Assembly: GCA_937891425.1 (NCBI GenBank)
Contig: CALAGD010000103.1
Location: 1 to 49,083 of the forward strand
DNA from: an uncultured Pigmentiphaga sp.
GTDB lineage: Bacteria; Pseudomonadota; Gammaproteobacteria; Burkholderiales; Burkholderiaceae_B
DNA: 49,083 bases
Reading direction: 5' to 3'
Each line of letters begins with the position of its first letter. The stretch's first letter is position 1. The position numbers and the translations under genes were made by a program. This document shows positions 18,095-26,809 of this stretch, one piece after another. The notes beneath the pieces were generated by a model. That model was not told the origin of the DNA, searched no databases, and saw only the letters and a program-made list of their open reading frames with translations.

Positions 18095-19119
18095 GGTTCG
18101 CGTCTCTCCAGGAAGGTGGCGATATGTTCGACTTCCTGCGTATCCAGGCCAAGGTCAGGCATGCGTGCTCCAGGCTTGAACATCTGCGGAGACCGAATCC
18201 ATGCCCGCAGGTTTTCGGGGGTGTTGGGCAGGGTGCCTCCAGCGAGCCGCTCCCGCAGGTACAGATCGCCCAGGTTCGGGGCAGCCACTGACCCGGAAGA
18301 CGCCAGCCCAGGATCCAGCGCATGGCATCGCAGGCAGTGGCGCTTGAATGCCTGCGCACCGGGTTGCGTGTCGGCAAGCTTCATGGGAGTCAGGAATGCG
18401 AGGCGACGTGCGAGGGACTCGCCGTCATGGGCAACGATCTTGAGCTGCATGCGTGCATGCTGTGCACCACAGAATTCCGAGCACGTCCCGTCGTAGATGC
18501 CCACCGCGTCCGCCTGGATGCGCACGACATTCACCCGACCTGGTACGGCATCGATCTTCCTGCCCAGGCGGGGAGCCCAGAAGCTGTGAATCACGTCTTC
18601 ACTGGTGACGTACACGTCAACGGGCCGTCCGACAGGAATGTGGACTTCATTGGCTGAATGCAACAGGAGCCCACCGTCAACCGGATAACGCACTTCCCAC
18701 CACCACTGGTGTGCGTGTACATGCACGCGCCATGGTTCGTCCGCAGGGTCGGGCAGCAGGGCGTATCCGGTCCGTGCTCCTTGCACCAGCAGCAGTGTGA
18801 GGCAGGCGACCGGCAACATGAGCCCACCTCCGACCAGCAGCAGGGTCGATGGCACCGGCCGGAACCGGGGCCCGAAGGTGGCGTACAAGGCAAGTGCCAT
18901 CACCAGTACCCACAATGCTACTGCCGCCGCGAACATGATCCAGCCGATGGATGCGATGCCTGCGCTGCCCGGTCCGACCGGGTCTAGGATGGACAGGGGG
19001 GCGGGCGCACAGCCCGCGAGCAGCGCCGTGCAGGACACGACAGCACACCGCCTTGCCGGCGCGGTAAGGGAGGTGCTGTAGCCGGGGGCAGGCATGCAGC
19101 GTGCATGACGCCGTGGCAT
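18091..19119 (-). CDS. ctaC: Cytochrome c oxidase subunit II with C-terminal cytochrome c domain
   Basis: This subunit receives electrons from cytochrome c through CuA. The product of about 342 residues begins with a lipoprotein-type signal (LLAGC), then two transmembrane helices and the periplasmic cupredoxin domain. That domain holds WWWEVRY and the CuA ligands: His in VIHSFW, the two Cys of CSEFC, then His and Met in GAQHARM. A mono-haem cytochrome c domain follows (CLRCH, with Met ligand in GARMPDL), making it caa3-type. The start is uncertain: ATGs at 19119 and 19095 are in frame. I chose the first, but the lipobox favours neither. It is divergent from the DUF2231 gene with only about 21 bases between starts, so promoters must lie inside one of the genes. 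Confidence 0.92.
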   Translation of the reverse strand: MPRRHARCMPAPGYSTSLTAPARRCAVVSCTALLAGCAPAPLSILDPVGPGSAGIASIGWIMFAAAVALWVLVMALALYATFGPRFRPVPSTLLLVGGGLMLPVACLTLLLVQGARTGYALLPDPADEPWRVHVHAHQWWWEVRYPVDGGLLLHSANEVHIPVGRPVDVYVTSEDVIHSFWAPRLGRKIDAVPGRVNVVRIQADAVGIYDGTCSEFCGAQHARMQLKIVAHDGESLARRLAFLTPMKLADTQPGAQAFKRHCLRCHALDPGLASSGSVAAPNLGDLYLRERLAGGTLPNTPENLRAWIRSPQMFKPGARMPDLGLDTQEVEHIATFLERREP

Positions 19120-19140
19120 TGCCTGCCGTTCAGCCACACG

Positions 19141-19689
19141 ATGGAGCATCACATGAAGGCCTTCGACCAGCCGCTTGCCCGCGGGACCCGTACCGTGGTT
19201 GCCATTGCCCGCCATCCTCTGCACCCCATGCTCGTGACGTTTCCGATCGCGTTCTTTGTTGCCGTCCTGGGTACTGATCTGGCTTTCTGGTACTTGAATG
19301 ATCCGTTCTGGGCGCGCGCCAGCCTGTGGCTGCTGGGGGGCGGGCTGGTCATGGGCGGCCTGGCGGCAGTGGCCGGTACCGTGGAGCTTCTGGTCGTGGG
19401 AGGCATACGCCGGCGCCCTGCAGGCTGGAACCATTTCGTCATGGCTGTCATGTTGTTGGCTGTCGAGTTCGTGAACTGGTGGTATCGCCTGCCCGACGCG
19501 CCAGCATCCATCGTACCGGGTGGGCTTTGTCTTTCGGCCCTGGGGGTGGTGCTGGTGGCGGCGGCCGGATGGATGGGAGCGCACCTGATATTCGAGCACC
19601 AGGTCGCGATTGCACCGGATGCGGAACGCACGAAAGTTGCAGGTGCCGTGTCCGGACCCGTTCGGTCAGGGTCGAAAACCGTTCAATAA
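19141..19689 (+). CDS. DUF2231 family membrane protein
   Basis: This protein of about 182 residues has four hydrophobic segments. Its N-terminal HPLHPMLVTFPIAFFVAVL is the hallmark of DUF2231, a family of small integral membrane proteins. Function is not established; some members sit beside respiratory or haem-related genes, as here beside cox genes. ATG codons at 19141 and 19153 are both possible; neither has a strong ribosome site. Its 3' end overlaps the convergent copD-like gene by 24 bases. Confidence 0.72.
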   Translation: MEHHMKAFDQPLARGTRTVVAIARHPLHPMLVTFPIAFFVAVLGTDLAFWYLNDPFWARASLWLLGGGLVMGGLAAVAGTVELLVVGGIRRRPAGWNHFVMAVMLLAVEFVNWWYRLPDAPASIVPGGLCLSALGVVLVAAAGWMGAHLIFEHQVAIAPDAERTKVAGAVSGPVRSGSKTVQ

Positions 19690-20100
19690 TGCAGGCTTGG
19701 CCAGCACAAGCCACAGAATGATGACGATCAGCAGGAAGGGGACCAGAACCGCCCAGATGCGCAGTGTGGCGCGCTGGCCGTGTGCTGACTGTCCCAATTG
19801 CGTCAGGCAATGACCGCAGAATACGTGATACGCAGCCAGCAGGCTGACGAACAGAAGCTTGGCTGCGAGCCAGTCTGCACGGGCGCCGGTCAGGTACACC
19901 AATAGGGTGCCGGTCATGATGGTGACAATCGCCGCCGGTGAGCTGATGGCAAGGAAGATCGTGCCTGTCAGGATCCGTTGCTGCTGTAGTTCGCGCGGGC
20001 CCTGGCGTGCCGTATCCTGGGCAAAGAGTACCGCCAGAGACAGCAGTCCGGCGCTCCAGATGGAAAGGGCCACGATATGCAGTGAGAGCATCAATGCCAT
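19666..20100 (-). CDS. Small four-helix membrane protein, CopD-like
   Basis: The 144-residue product has four hydrophobic helices with conserved-looking His residues in helix 1 (LSLHIVALSIWSAG) and helix 3 (AAYHVFCGH), the pattern of the CopD/DUF2269-type membrane family, in which histidines may bind haem or copper. I infer a membrane redox or copper-linked role, in keeping with the adjacent oxidase genes, but the match is by overall pattern only. The ATG at 20100 has GGAGG close upstream; a 24-residue extension from 20172 is unlikely. Confidence 0.6.
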   Translation of the reverse strand: MALMLSLHIVALSIWSAGLLSLAVLFAQDTARQGPRELQQQRILTGTIFLAISSPAAIVTIMTGTLLVYLTGARADWLAAKLLFVSLLAAYHVFCGHCLTQLGQSAHGQRATLRIWAVLVPFLLIVIILWLVLAKPALLNGFRP

Positions 20101-20293
20101 GGCGCCTCCGGTGAATGCGGTTGATTGATCCGGGTGCAGTGCGACGGAACATCGCAAGCCGCATTCCCGCAAACGGCGGGTCTACCGGACCTGGCGCGTC
20201 CTGCAGGAATCGCGAAGTCGGTTTACCATTCGGCAGAAAACGAACAAGGGCGGGGCACTCTGGCACCCGTCCGTTGCCAGAATGGAGAAGTGC

Positions 20294-21202
20294 ATGCAGT
20301 CTGAACGTCATGGTGCAGTACCGCAGCTGCTGCAGGTGGAGCGGCTGGAGTTGAATGTGTTCCGGGGCAACAGTGCCGACGTTGGCAGCCACAGCGTTTT
20401 TGGCGGCCAGGTACTCGGGCAGGCGCTGATGGCGGCTGCACACACGGTGGAGTCCGGTTCGCTGCATTCCTTGCACGCGAACTTCCTGCGAGCGGGCGAT
20501 ATCGCGCACCCCATCCTGTACATGGTCGAGCGTACGCGCGATGGCTCAAGCTTTACGTCCCGGCGTGTAGTCGCGGTGCAGCACGGCCGTCCGATCTTCA
20601 CCGCGGCATTGTCATTCCATTTGCGGGAAGAGGGTATCGAGCATCAGGGTGTGCCCATGCCCGACGTGCCCTCCCCCGAAGAGGTGCTGGCCAGCGGCCA
20701 AACCGGAGATATGGTGCGACGATTACCCGATGGCATACGCGCGTGGTACGAGCGCGAACGCCCGTTCGACCTGCTGGAGCTGCCGACCAGCCGTCGTCCC
20801 GAAGAGGGTCCCCGCATGCACTACATGTGGCTGAAGCCGGTCGTACCGTTCCAGGGTTCTGCTGCGCTCACCCAGGCCATGCTGGCGTACATTTCCGACT
20901 TCAACATCCTGCATGCCGCGCTCTGGCCGCACGTGCTGGTCTACGGGTTGCCGCACCTGATGGTGGCCAGCCTCGATCATGCCATGTGGTTCCACCGCGA
21001 CTTCACCCTCGACGACTGGCTGCTTTACGCCACCGAGTCGCCCGTTGCCGGTGGGGGGCGTGCCCTATGCCGAGGAAGCTTTTACACGCGCGACGGGAAA
21101 CTGGTGGCTACCGTCATGCAGGAAGGGCTGGTTCGACAGCTGAACGACAACGCGCGTGCTGCACCACCCGCCTCATCCAGCGCGGCATCGAAGCGGGCAT
21201 GA
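20294..21202 (+). CDS. tesB: Acyl-CoA thioesterase II (TesB)
   Basis: TesB hydrolyses medium- to long-chain acyl-CoA to free fatty acid and CoA in the cytoplasm. The product of about 302 residues is a double hot-dog protein. The N-terminal half has the family sequence VFGGQVLGQALMAA and the C-terminal half has SLDHAMWFHRDF. Candidates for the E. coli catalytic triad (Asp204, Thr228, Gln278) are the Asp in YISDF, a residue near DHAMWFH and the Gln in VMQEGLVR. The ATG at 20294 has GGAG seven bases upstream, so I prefer it over the ATG at 20282. It is divergent from the copD-like gene. Confidence 0.93.
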   Translation: MQSERHGAVPQLLQVERLELNVFRGNSADVGSHSVFGGQVLGQALMAAAHTVESGSLHSLHANFLRAGDIAHPILYMVERTRDGSSFTSRRVVAVQHGRPIFTAALSFHLREEGIEHQGVPMPDVPSPEEVLASGQTGDMVRRLPDGIRAWYERERPFDLLELPTSRRPEEGPRMHYMWLKPVVPFQGSAALTQAMLAYISDFNILHAALWPHVLVYGLPHLMVASLDHAMWFHRDFTLDDWLLYATESPVAGGGRALCRGSFYTRDGKLVATVMQEGLVRQLNDNARAAPPASSSAASKRA

Positions 21203-21433
21203 GTCGCGGCACGGCAGCGCGCTATCCACGTGTGTCGGGATTGCATGGCTGCATGTCGGTCGAGCGGCTAGAATAGGCTCGGACGATGCGGCCTCCTGCC
21301 GGTGCCTTGCGTCCTGCATCGGGGCAGCCGGGCCGGCTGCGGCCCTTGTTGAAGCAGTTCAGATCACGGGACACCGTTGTCCCATGCATTCAGCGCGTTG
21401 CAACGCGCCCCTTTCAGAAAGGATATACCCATC

Positions 21434-21874
21434 ATGAAAGACATCATTCTCGCAACCGATGGTTCGGTCTACAGCGTCGAAGCGGCGCGTTTCGTCCATG
21501 AAGGCAATCTGTTGCCGGAAGGGGGCAAGGTGCATGTCGTGCATGTTTCCGCTCCGCTCAGCAGCCGTGTGGCTGGCTTCGTGGGCAAGCAGATCATTGA
21601 CGACTGGCACGCCGACGAGTCGGCCAAGGCCATCGAACCGGTAGCCGAAGTGCTCAGTGCTGCCGGCGTGCCTTACGAAACCCATGCTGTGGTGGGCCAG
21701 GCCGCCAACGAAATCGTCAATCTGGCCGAACGGCTGAACGCGAAGATGATCGTCATGGGCGCGCATGGTCGTGGTGTCTTCCTGGATGCGGTCGTGGGTT
21801 CGGTTGCCGGGCGCGTCGTTTCGCTGTCCAAGTGCCCCGTCCTGCTCGTCACATCCAAGGGCAAGGACAAATAG
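21434..21874 (+). CDS. Universal stress protein, UspA family
   Basis: This 146-residue single-domain UspA protein starts MKDIILATDGS. It carries the ATP-binding signature G-2X-G-9X-G-S (GAHGRG then GSVAG, about 115-130), so it should bind ATP and dimerise. Usp proteins help survival in starvation or redox stress; the exact role is unknown. The ATG at 21434 is preceded by GAAAGGA. It is a single gene, with about 230 bases of upstream DNA that should hold its promoter. Confidence 0.92.
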   Translation: MKDIILATDGSVYSVEAARFVHEGNLLPEGGKVHVVHVSAPLSSRVAGFVGKQIIDDWHADESAKAIEPVAEVLSAAGVPYETHAVVGQAANEIVNLAERLNAKMIVMGAHGRGVFLDAVVGSVAGRVVSLSKCPVLLVTSKGKDK

Positions 21875-22016
21875 AACAACAAGTACAAAACTTCCATCAT
21901 TGATGTAGCCGACATGTGGTGCCGTTCCGCCCACCTCATGCCATCATGTCGGCACAGCCCGCGCAGGCGCATCTGAAACGCCAGGCGCAGTACGAGAACT
22001 TTCCCATTGTCGAAGC

Positions 22017-22033
22017 CGTGCCGGCATGGCACG
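22017..22033. promoter_or_regulatory. Inverted repeat upstream of the liv-type operon
   Basis: CGTGCC and GGCACG form a perfect 6-base inverted repeat around a 5-base spacer, about 85-100 bases before the binding-protein start. Its position suits an operator, but no regulator is known and GC-rich short palindromes arise by chance. Confidence 0.25.
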
Positions 22034-22116
22034 ATGTAGTCACATTTATGACGCCCTGAGTGCGACGGTCCAGGGGGGAGCCGTTGCACGCACGATAGCC
22101 CCTCGAGGAGACAGTC

Positions 22117-23346
22117 ATGATGCCAGGAAAACGCATACCTGCATGGTTGGCCATGGTGGGACTTGGCGCGCTGGTCGCGGCAAGCTCCGCGCCACTACAC
22201 GCTGAAGAAGCACCCAAGAGCATACGCATCGGGTATACCCTGGCCAAGAGCGGGCCCAACGCAGCTGGCGCCGATACCACGGTACGTCCCAACTACCAGA
22301 TGTGGGTCAAGGAAATCAACGATGCCGGCGGTCTCATGCTCAGGGCCTACGGCAAGCGGGTTCCCATCGAAGTCATCGAATATGACGACCGCTCCAGCAC
22401 GGAAGAGGCCGTACGCAACATCGAGCGGCTGATTACGCAGGACAAGGTCGATCTTCTGCTGCCTCCGTGGGGAACGGCCGTCAACCTGGCCGTGGCGCCC
22501 CTGTTCGAACGTCATGGTTATCCGCAGGTTGCGGGTACCAACCTCACCGACAAGGCCGACGAGCTCGCGAAACGCTGGTCCACCCATTTCTTCCTGCTGG
22601 GTACCGGCCGCATGTATGCCGAAGGACTGTTTGATCTCCTCGACCGCGCCGCACGCGAAGGCAAGATCGGGCGGCGGGTCGCGATGATCAGCGTTGCCGA
22701 CGGGTTCGGTGTGGAAACCTCTTCGGCCGCGCGCAAAGCCGCCAAAGAGAAAGGTTTCGAGATCGTCCTCGACAAGACCTACCCGGTTGGCACCAACGAT
22801 CTTTCCTCACTGTTGAACGAAGCCAAGGCGTCGGGGGCTGACACGTTCATTGCGTTCTCCTATCCGCCCGACACGGTCCTCATCTCTGACCAGGCACGGG
22901 TCGTGGGGCTGAATCCCAAGGTGTTCTATACCGGCGTCGGCACGCAGTTCCCGTTCTTCCGCGACAAATACGGGGTGAAGGGCGTTGAAGGGCAGATGAG
23001 CCTGGGGGGTATCGACGGCAGCTCGTCCAGGATGCAGGATTACCGCGCACGCCACAAGCAGATCACCGGGAAGGATCCCGACTACTGGGCCAGTGCCGCA
23101 ACCTATGTGGGGTTGCAGATGCTGCAGCAGGCCATCGAAGCCGTAGGCAAGATCGATCGGCCAGCCATACTCAAGGAACTCAAGACCGGTACTTTCGACA
23201 CCATACTCGGGCCCATCAAACTCGAAAATCAGCAGCTCAAGGGCCTGTTCACGGTGGGGCAGTGGCAGGACGGCGTTTTCCAGGGCGTCGCTCCGGCCGA
23301 TCACCCGGGTGCGAAACCGCCCATCATCCCCAAGCCAGCCTGGTAA
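22117..23346 (+). CDS. Branched-chain amino acid-type ABC transporter, periplasmic binding protein
   Basis: This 409-residue type I periplasmic binding protein of the LivJ/LivK family has an N-terminal signal peptide (about residues 1-30, cleavage near LHAEE). The mature protein opens with KSIRIGYTLAKSGPNAAGAD, the typical first strand and ligand loop. It delivers its ligand to the permease encoded downstream. The ligand may be an amino acid, but this family also takes up aromatic acids, amides and urea, and sequence alone does not settle it. GAGGAG seven bases upstream supports the start. It is the first gene of a five-gene operon. Confidence 0.88.
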   Translation: MMPGKRIPAWLAMVGLGALVAASSAPLHAEEAPKSIRIGYTLAKSGPNAAGADTTVRPNYQMWVKEINDAGGLMLRAYGKRVPIEVIEYDDRSSTEEAVRNIERLITQDKVDLLLPPWGTAVNLAVAPLFERHGYPQVAGTNLTDKADELAKRWSTHFFLLGTGRMYAEGLFDLLDRAAREGKIGRRVAMISVADGFGVETSSAARKAAKEKGFEIVLDKTYPVGTNDLSSLLNEAKASGADTFIAFSYPPDTVLISDQARVVGLNPKVFYTGVGTQFPFFRDKYGVKGVEGQMSLGGIDGSSSRMQDYRARHKQITGKDPDYWASAATYVGLQMLQQAIEAVGKIDRPAILKELKTGTFDTILGPIKLENQQLKGLFTVGQWQDGVFQGVAPADHPGAKPPIIPKPAW

Positions 23347-23442
23347 AGCCCTGCACGGGTTCATCAACAAGCGTTTTCACCGCCGGGGCGCTGCGCGCAA
23401 GGTCGGGCGGCGCACCACCGTGCTCACGTGCAGAGAACTGTC

Positions 23443-24315
23443 ATGCTGTTCATCGAGTTGGTAGTGGCGGCACTTACCCTGGGCGGGCTGTACGCGCTGA
23501 TCGCCATGGGGCTCACGCTGCAGTATGGAGTAGCACGCATCATGAACCTGTCACATGGCGAGTTCATGATCGGGGCCGGATTCGTGACGTACTGGCTCGT
23601 TACCAGTCTGGGCGTCAACCCGCTCTGGGCACTCGCGTTCTCTCTGCCGGCGGGTTTTGTCCTGCAGTGGCTGGTATACAGCATCCTGCTCACGCCGCTG
23701 GTGCGCAGGTCGGCCTCGGCGGCCGCGCTCGAGGTCGACAGCATCCTGGCCACGTTCGGCATCCTGTTCATCGTGCAAGGGATCCTGCTCGTCATATGGG
23801 GGGGCGGGTTCTACAGCTACGAGTTCCTTTCCGTGCCGGTGCAGGTGCTGGGCGTACCAGTCGCTGCCAACCGCCTGCTGGCCGCGATCGCCGCCTTCGT
23901 CCTCGGAATCGGCGTGTACCTCGTGCTGGCCCGCACGCGGTGGGGCGCTGCGCTGAGGGCCATGGCCGATGCCCCACAGTTCGCCCACCTGGTGGGTATC
24001 AACCCGCGCCTGATGGCAACGTTCGCCTTCGCGCTAGGTGGTGCGCTCGTGGTCGGAGCGGGTGTTCTGGTCAGCATGTTCCTGCCGTTCAGCGCCACCA
24101 TGGGGGTCGCGTTCACCATGAAGGCGCTGGTCATCGTGATCATGGGAGGAGTGGGCAACGTGCTGGGATGCCTGCTTGCGGGCCTCTTGCTCGGCTTTGT
24201 GGAAACCCTGACAGCACGGTTTCTCGATCCGGGACTCACCATGGCGGCCGTGTTCGCCATTTTCCTGCTGGTTCTGCTGCTGCGCCCGCAAGGACTGTTC
24301 GGGAGGGTGCGCTGA
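23443..24315 (+). CDS. livH: Branched-chain amino acid-type ABC transporter permease (LivH-like)
   Basis: This 290-residue inner-membrane permease has about eight helices. The start of the protein (TLGGLYALIAMGLTLQYGVARIMNLSHGEF, shown at residues 11-40) is the LivH signature, and MGGVGNVLGCLLAGLLLGF near the C-terminus is the ATPase-contact region. It pairs with LivM. An in-frame GTG at 23428 would add five residues; I chose the ATG at 23443. The next gene begins directly after its stop. Confidence 0.9.
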   Translation: MLFIELVVAALTLGGLYALIAMGLTLQYGVARIMNLSHGEFMIGAGFVTYWLVTSLGVNPLWALAFSLPAGFVLQWLVYSILLTPLVRRSASAAALEVDSILATFGILFIVQGILLVIWGGGFYSYEFLSVPVQVLGVPVAANRLLAAIAAFVLGIGVYLVLARTRWGAALRAMADAPQFAHLVGINPRLMATFAFALGGALVVGAGVLVSMFLPFSATMGVAFTMKALVIVIMGGVGNVLGCLLAGLLLGFVETLTARFLDPGLTMAAVFAIFLLVLLLRPQGLFGRVR

Positions 24316-25353
24316 ATGATCCGTACATTCCTGCGCTCGCCCGTAACATGGGGCGTGCTGCTCGTGCTGGTACTGCTGGCATCCGTTCCACTCTGGGTGT
24401 CCAGCCAGTACGTCGTTGCCTATGGCATCAACGTGCTGCAGTATGGGGTACTGGCAACCGCATGGGCACTGTTTTCGGGTCCGACGCGCTACATTTCACT
24501 TGCCACCACCGCCTTTTTCGGAATGGGCGCCTACACCGTTGCAGTGCTTTCGGAAACTCTGCCATGGGGCGCGCTGCTTCTTGTCGCCGGCGTGCTGGGT
24601 GCCGTGCTTGCCCTCATTGTCGGATTGTCCACCCTGCGACTTTCGGGGGTGCACTTCGTGATCTTCACGTTCGGGCTGGCCGAGCTGGTACGGCAACTGG
24701 TCACCTGGTACGAGGTCAACATCACGCGGGTCATCGGCCGTTACATTTTCCTCGACATCAGCAATGTCGACATTTACTGGCAACTGCTTGCGCTCCTGGC
24801 ATTGGTGCTGTTCACGGGAGCGGTCATCCAGCGTACCCGGCTCGGGCTCGTGCTGCGCGTCATCGGAGAGGACGAACTCGTGGCGCAGCACCTTGGCATG
24901 AACACCACGCGAGCCAAGGTGGCGCTATTCGTGCTGAGCGCAACCTTCATGACCCTGGTCGGTGCCATCATTTCACCACGCTGGACCTACATCGACCCGG
25001 CTATCGTATTCAACCCCACGGTGTCGTTTCAGGTACTGATCATGGCGCTACTCGGAGGTGCCGGACATCTGCTGGGGCCCCTGACTGGTGTCATACCTCT
25101 GACGGCACTATTTGAACTGCTGGCCGCACGTTTTCCCAACCATTTTGCGGTCCTGCTGGGCGTGACCTTTCTCGTCATCGTCTATCTGCTGCCCAACGGT
25201 GTTTTCGAACGGGTACACCAGTGGTGGCGCAGGCTCCGGGTGTCGCGTATGGGCATGCAGACCGGATCGCCGCAAACGTACGCCGGCGTGGCCGAGGGCC
25301 GGGAAGCAGCGGATGTTTCCGATGCCGTCGATGACAATGAGGCTCGTCCGTGA
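24316..25353 (+). CDS. livM: Branched-chain amino acid-type ABC transporter permease (LivM-like)
   Basis: This 345-residue permease has about nine hydrophobic helices and LivM-family features: YGINVLQYGVLATAWALFSG early on, GLVLRVIGEDELVAQHLGMN as the cytoplasmic coupling loop, and ALLGGAGHLLGPLTGVI near the C-terminus. It forms the heterodimeric channel with LivH. Its ATG immediately follows the livH stop, and its own stop overlaps the livG GTG start, so translation of the three is probably coupled. About 35 C-terminal residues after the last helix are polar and not conserved. Confidence 0.9.
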   Translation: MIRTFLRSPVTWGVLLVLVLLASVPLWVSSQYVVAYGINVLQYGVLATAWALFSGPTRYISLATTAFFGMGAYTVAVLSETLPWGALLLVAGVLGAVLALIVGLSTLRLSGVHFVIFTFGLAELVRQLVTWYEVNITRVIGRYIFLDISNVDIYWQLLALLALVLFTGAVIQRTRLGLVLRVIGEDELVAQHLGMNTTRAKVALFVLSATFMTLVGAIISPRWTYIDPAIVFNPTVSFQVLIMALLGGAGHLLGPLTGVIPLTALFELLAARFPNHFAVLLGVTFLVIVYLLPNGVFERVHQWWRRLRVSRMGMQTGSPQTYAGVAEGREAADVSDAVDDNEARP

Positions 25354-26075
25354 GTTTGCTGACAGTACGCGGTCTGACAAAGTCGTTCGGTGGCCTGAGA
25401 GCGGTCAACGACCTGTCATTTGATATCCACGCAGGGCAGATCGTCGGCCTGCTCGGACCCAACGGTTCGGGCAAGACGACGGTCATCAACCTGATCTCGG
25501 GCGCATTGCGTCCTGACGGGGGAAGCATCCGGCTGATGCAGGACGAACTGGCGCGGCTACCCGCGTACAGGATTGCCCGGCTGGGAGTTGCCCGTACCTT
25601 CCAGCTGGTCCGCGTCCTGCGCGGCATGACCTGCCTCGAGAACGTCGAGGCAGGCATGGCCTATCGTGCCGAAGCAAGATTCGGCGAGGACGCCCGCGGG
25701 GAGGCCCTGGCTCTGCTCGAGCAGGTGGGCCTGGCGGGCTGGGCCGACGTGCTGGCGCAGGACCTTACCTATATCAACCAGAAGCGCCTGGAACTGGCAC
25801 GTGCACTGGCACTGCGTCCGCGTCTGCTGCTGCTGGATGAATGGCTGGCGGGGCTGAACCCTACCGAGTTGCAGGAGGGCATTGCGCTCATCCGGCAACT
25901 GCGGGCGGGCGGGCTCACCATCCTGCTGGTCGAGCACGTGATGGATGCGGTGCGGGCGCTATGCGACCGGTGCGTGGTGATGTCGGCAGGCAGCAAGCTG
26001 GCCGACGGGGACGTTGCCGAAGTGCTCGCGCGGGAGGATGTCATCCAGGCTTACCTGGGGGTGCCGCATGCTTGA
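25350..26075 (+). CDS. livG: Branched-chain amino acid-type ABC transporter ATPase (LivG-like), atypical signature
   Basis: This 241-residue ATP-binding protein has Walker A GPNGSGKT (about 37-44), Q-loop region ARTFQLVR and Walker B LLLLDEW, with the H-loop His in VEHVMD. The usual LSGGQ or LAYGQQ signature reads DLTYINQKRLE here, without the glycines, and the residue after the Walker B Glu is Trp, not Pro. As far as I recall, some LivG subfamilies have degenerate signatures of this kind, so the transporter may still work with the intact signature of LivF. The start is a GTG overlapping the livM stop (GTGA). Confidence 0.88.
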   Translation: MSLLTVRGLTKSFGGLRAVNDLSFDIHAGQIVGLLGPNGSGKTTVINLISGALRPDGGSIRLMQDELARLPAYRIARLGVARTFQLVRVLRGMTCLENVEAGMAYRAEARFGEDARGEALALLEQVGLAGWADVLAQDLTYINQKRLELARALALRPRLLLLDEWLAGLNPTELQEGIALIRQLRAGGLTILLVEHVMDAVRALCDRCVVMSAGSKLADGDVAEVLAREDVIQAYLGVPHA

Positions 26076-26778
26076 GGTCGGGAATCTGTCGGTGCGCTAT
26101 GGCAAGCACCTGGCGCTGCACGAGGTATCGCTGCGAGTGGATGCGGGCGAGCTGGTGGTCATCCTGGGGGCAAATGGCGCCGGCAAGTCCTCGCTGCTGC
26201 GCGCCCTGGGGGGCATGGTGCGGCCTGAGCCCGGCGCACGCATGCTGCTCGACGGTACCGACCTGCTTGCGTTGCCGCCCCATCGTCTGGTCGATCAGGG
26301 GCTGTCACTGGTGCCCGAGGGCAGGGGCGTGTTTCCCGACCTGACAGTGGCCGAGAACCTGGCTCTGGGAGCGCTGATCCGCCGGGCTCGCTCCATGGAG
26401 CAGCAGAGCCTCGAGCGCGTACTCACGCTGTTTCCCAGGCTGGCCGAGCGCATGTCGCAACGTGTAGGCACCATGAGCGGTGGCGAGCAGCAAATGGTGG
26501 CCATTGGCCGTGCGCTGATGTCAACCCCGCGCGTTCTGCTGCTTGACGAACCCTCGCTGGGGCTGTCACCGCTGCTTGGTCTGGAGCTGTTCAAGGCCGT
26601 GGCACTGGTGCGCGACATGGGCGTCGGCATCCTGATGGTGGAGCAGAACGCAAATCTCAGTCTCCAGATCGCGGACCGTGGCTATCTGATCGAGGTGGGA
26701 CGCATCGTGGGGGAGGGCACTGCCGCCGAATTGCGTGAAGATCCGGCGGTGCGGCGCGCCTACCTGGGCAAGGCGTGA
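26068..26778 (+). CDS. livF: Branched-chain amino acid-type ABC transporter ATPase (LivF-like)
   Basis: This 236-residue ATP-binding protein has Walker A GANGAGKS (about 37-44), signature MSGGEQQM, Walker B VLLLDEPSLGLSP and the H-loop position occupied by Gln in VEQNANLS, as is normal for LivF. Its ATG lies eight bases inside the end of livG, so the two are translationally coupled. It is the last gene of the operon and ends about 31 bases from the convergent otsA. Confidence 0.92.
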   Translation: MLEVGNLSVRYGKHLALHEVSLRVDAGELVVILGANGAGKSSLLRALGGMVRPEPGARMLLDGTDLLALPPHRLVDQGLSLVPEGRGVFPDLTVAENLALGALIRRARSMEQQSLERVLTLFPRLAERMSQRVGTMSGGEQQMVAIGRALMSTPRVLLLDEPSLGLSPLLGLELFKAVALVRDMGVGILMVEQNANLSLQIADRGYLIEVGRIVGEGTAAELREDPAVRRAYLGKA

Positions 26779-26809
26779 CACCCCTGGCTGTCCGCGCAGT
26801 GTCGCAGCC

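Noticed and set aside
16751..18496. 581-codon plus-strand frame opposite the oxidase genes
   Set aside because: The minus strand there encodes clear haem and CuA ligand motifs. The plus-strand translation is His/Gln/Arg-rich shadow.
23262..25115. 617-codon plus-strand frame across livH and livM
   Set aside because: It is out of frame with two well-recognised permeases and has a Arg/His/Gly-rich composition without any motif.
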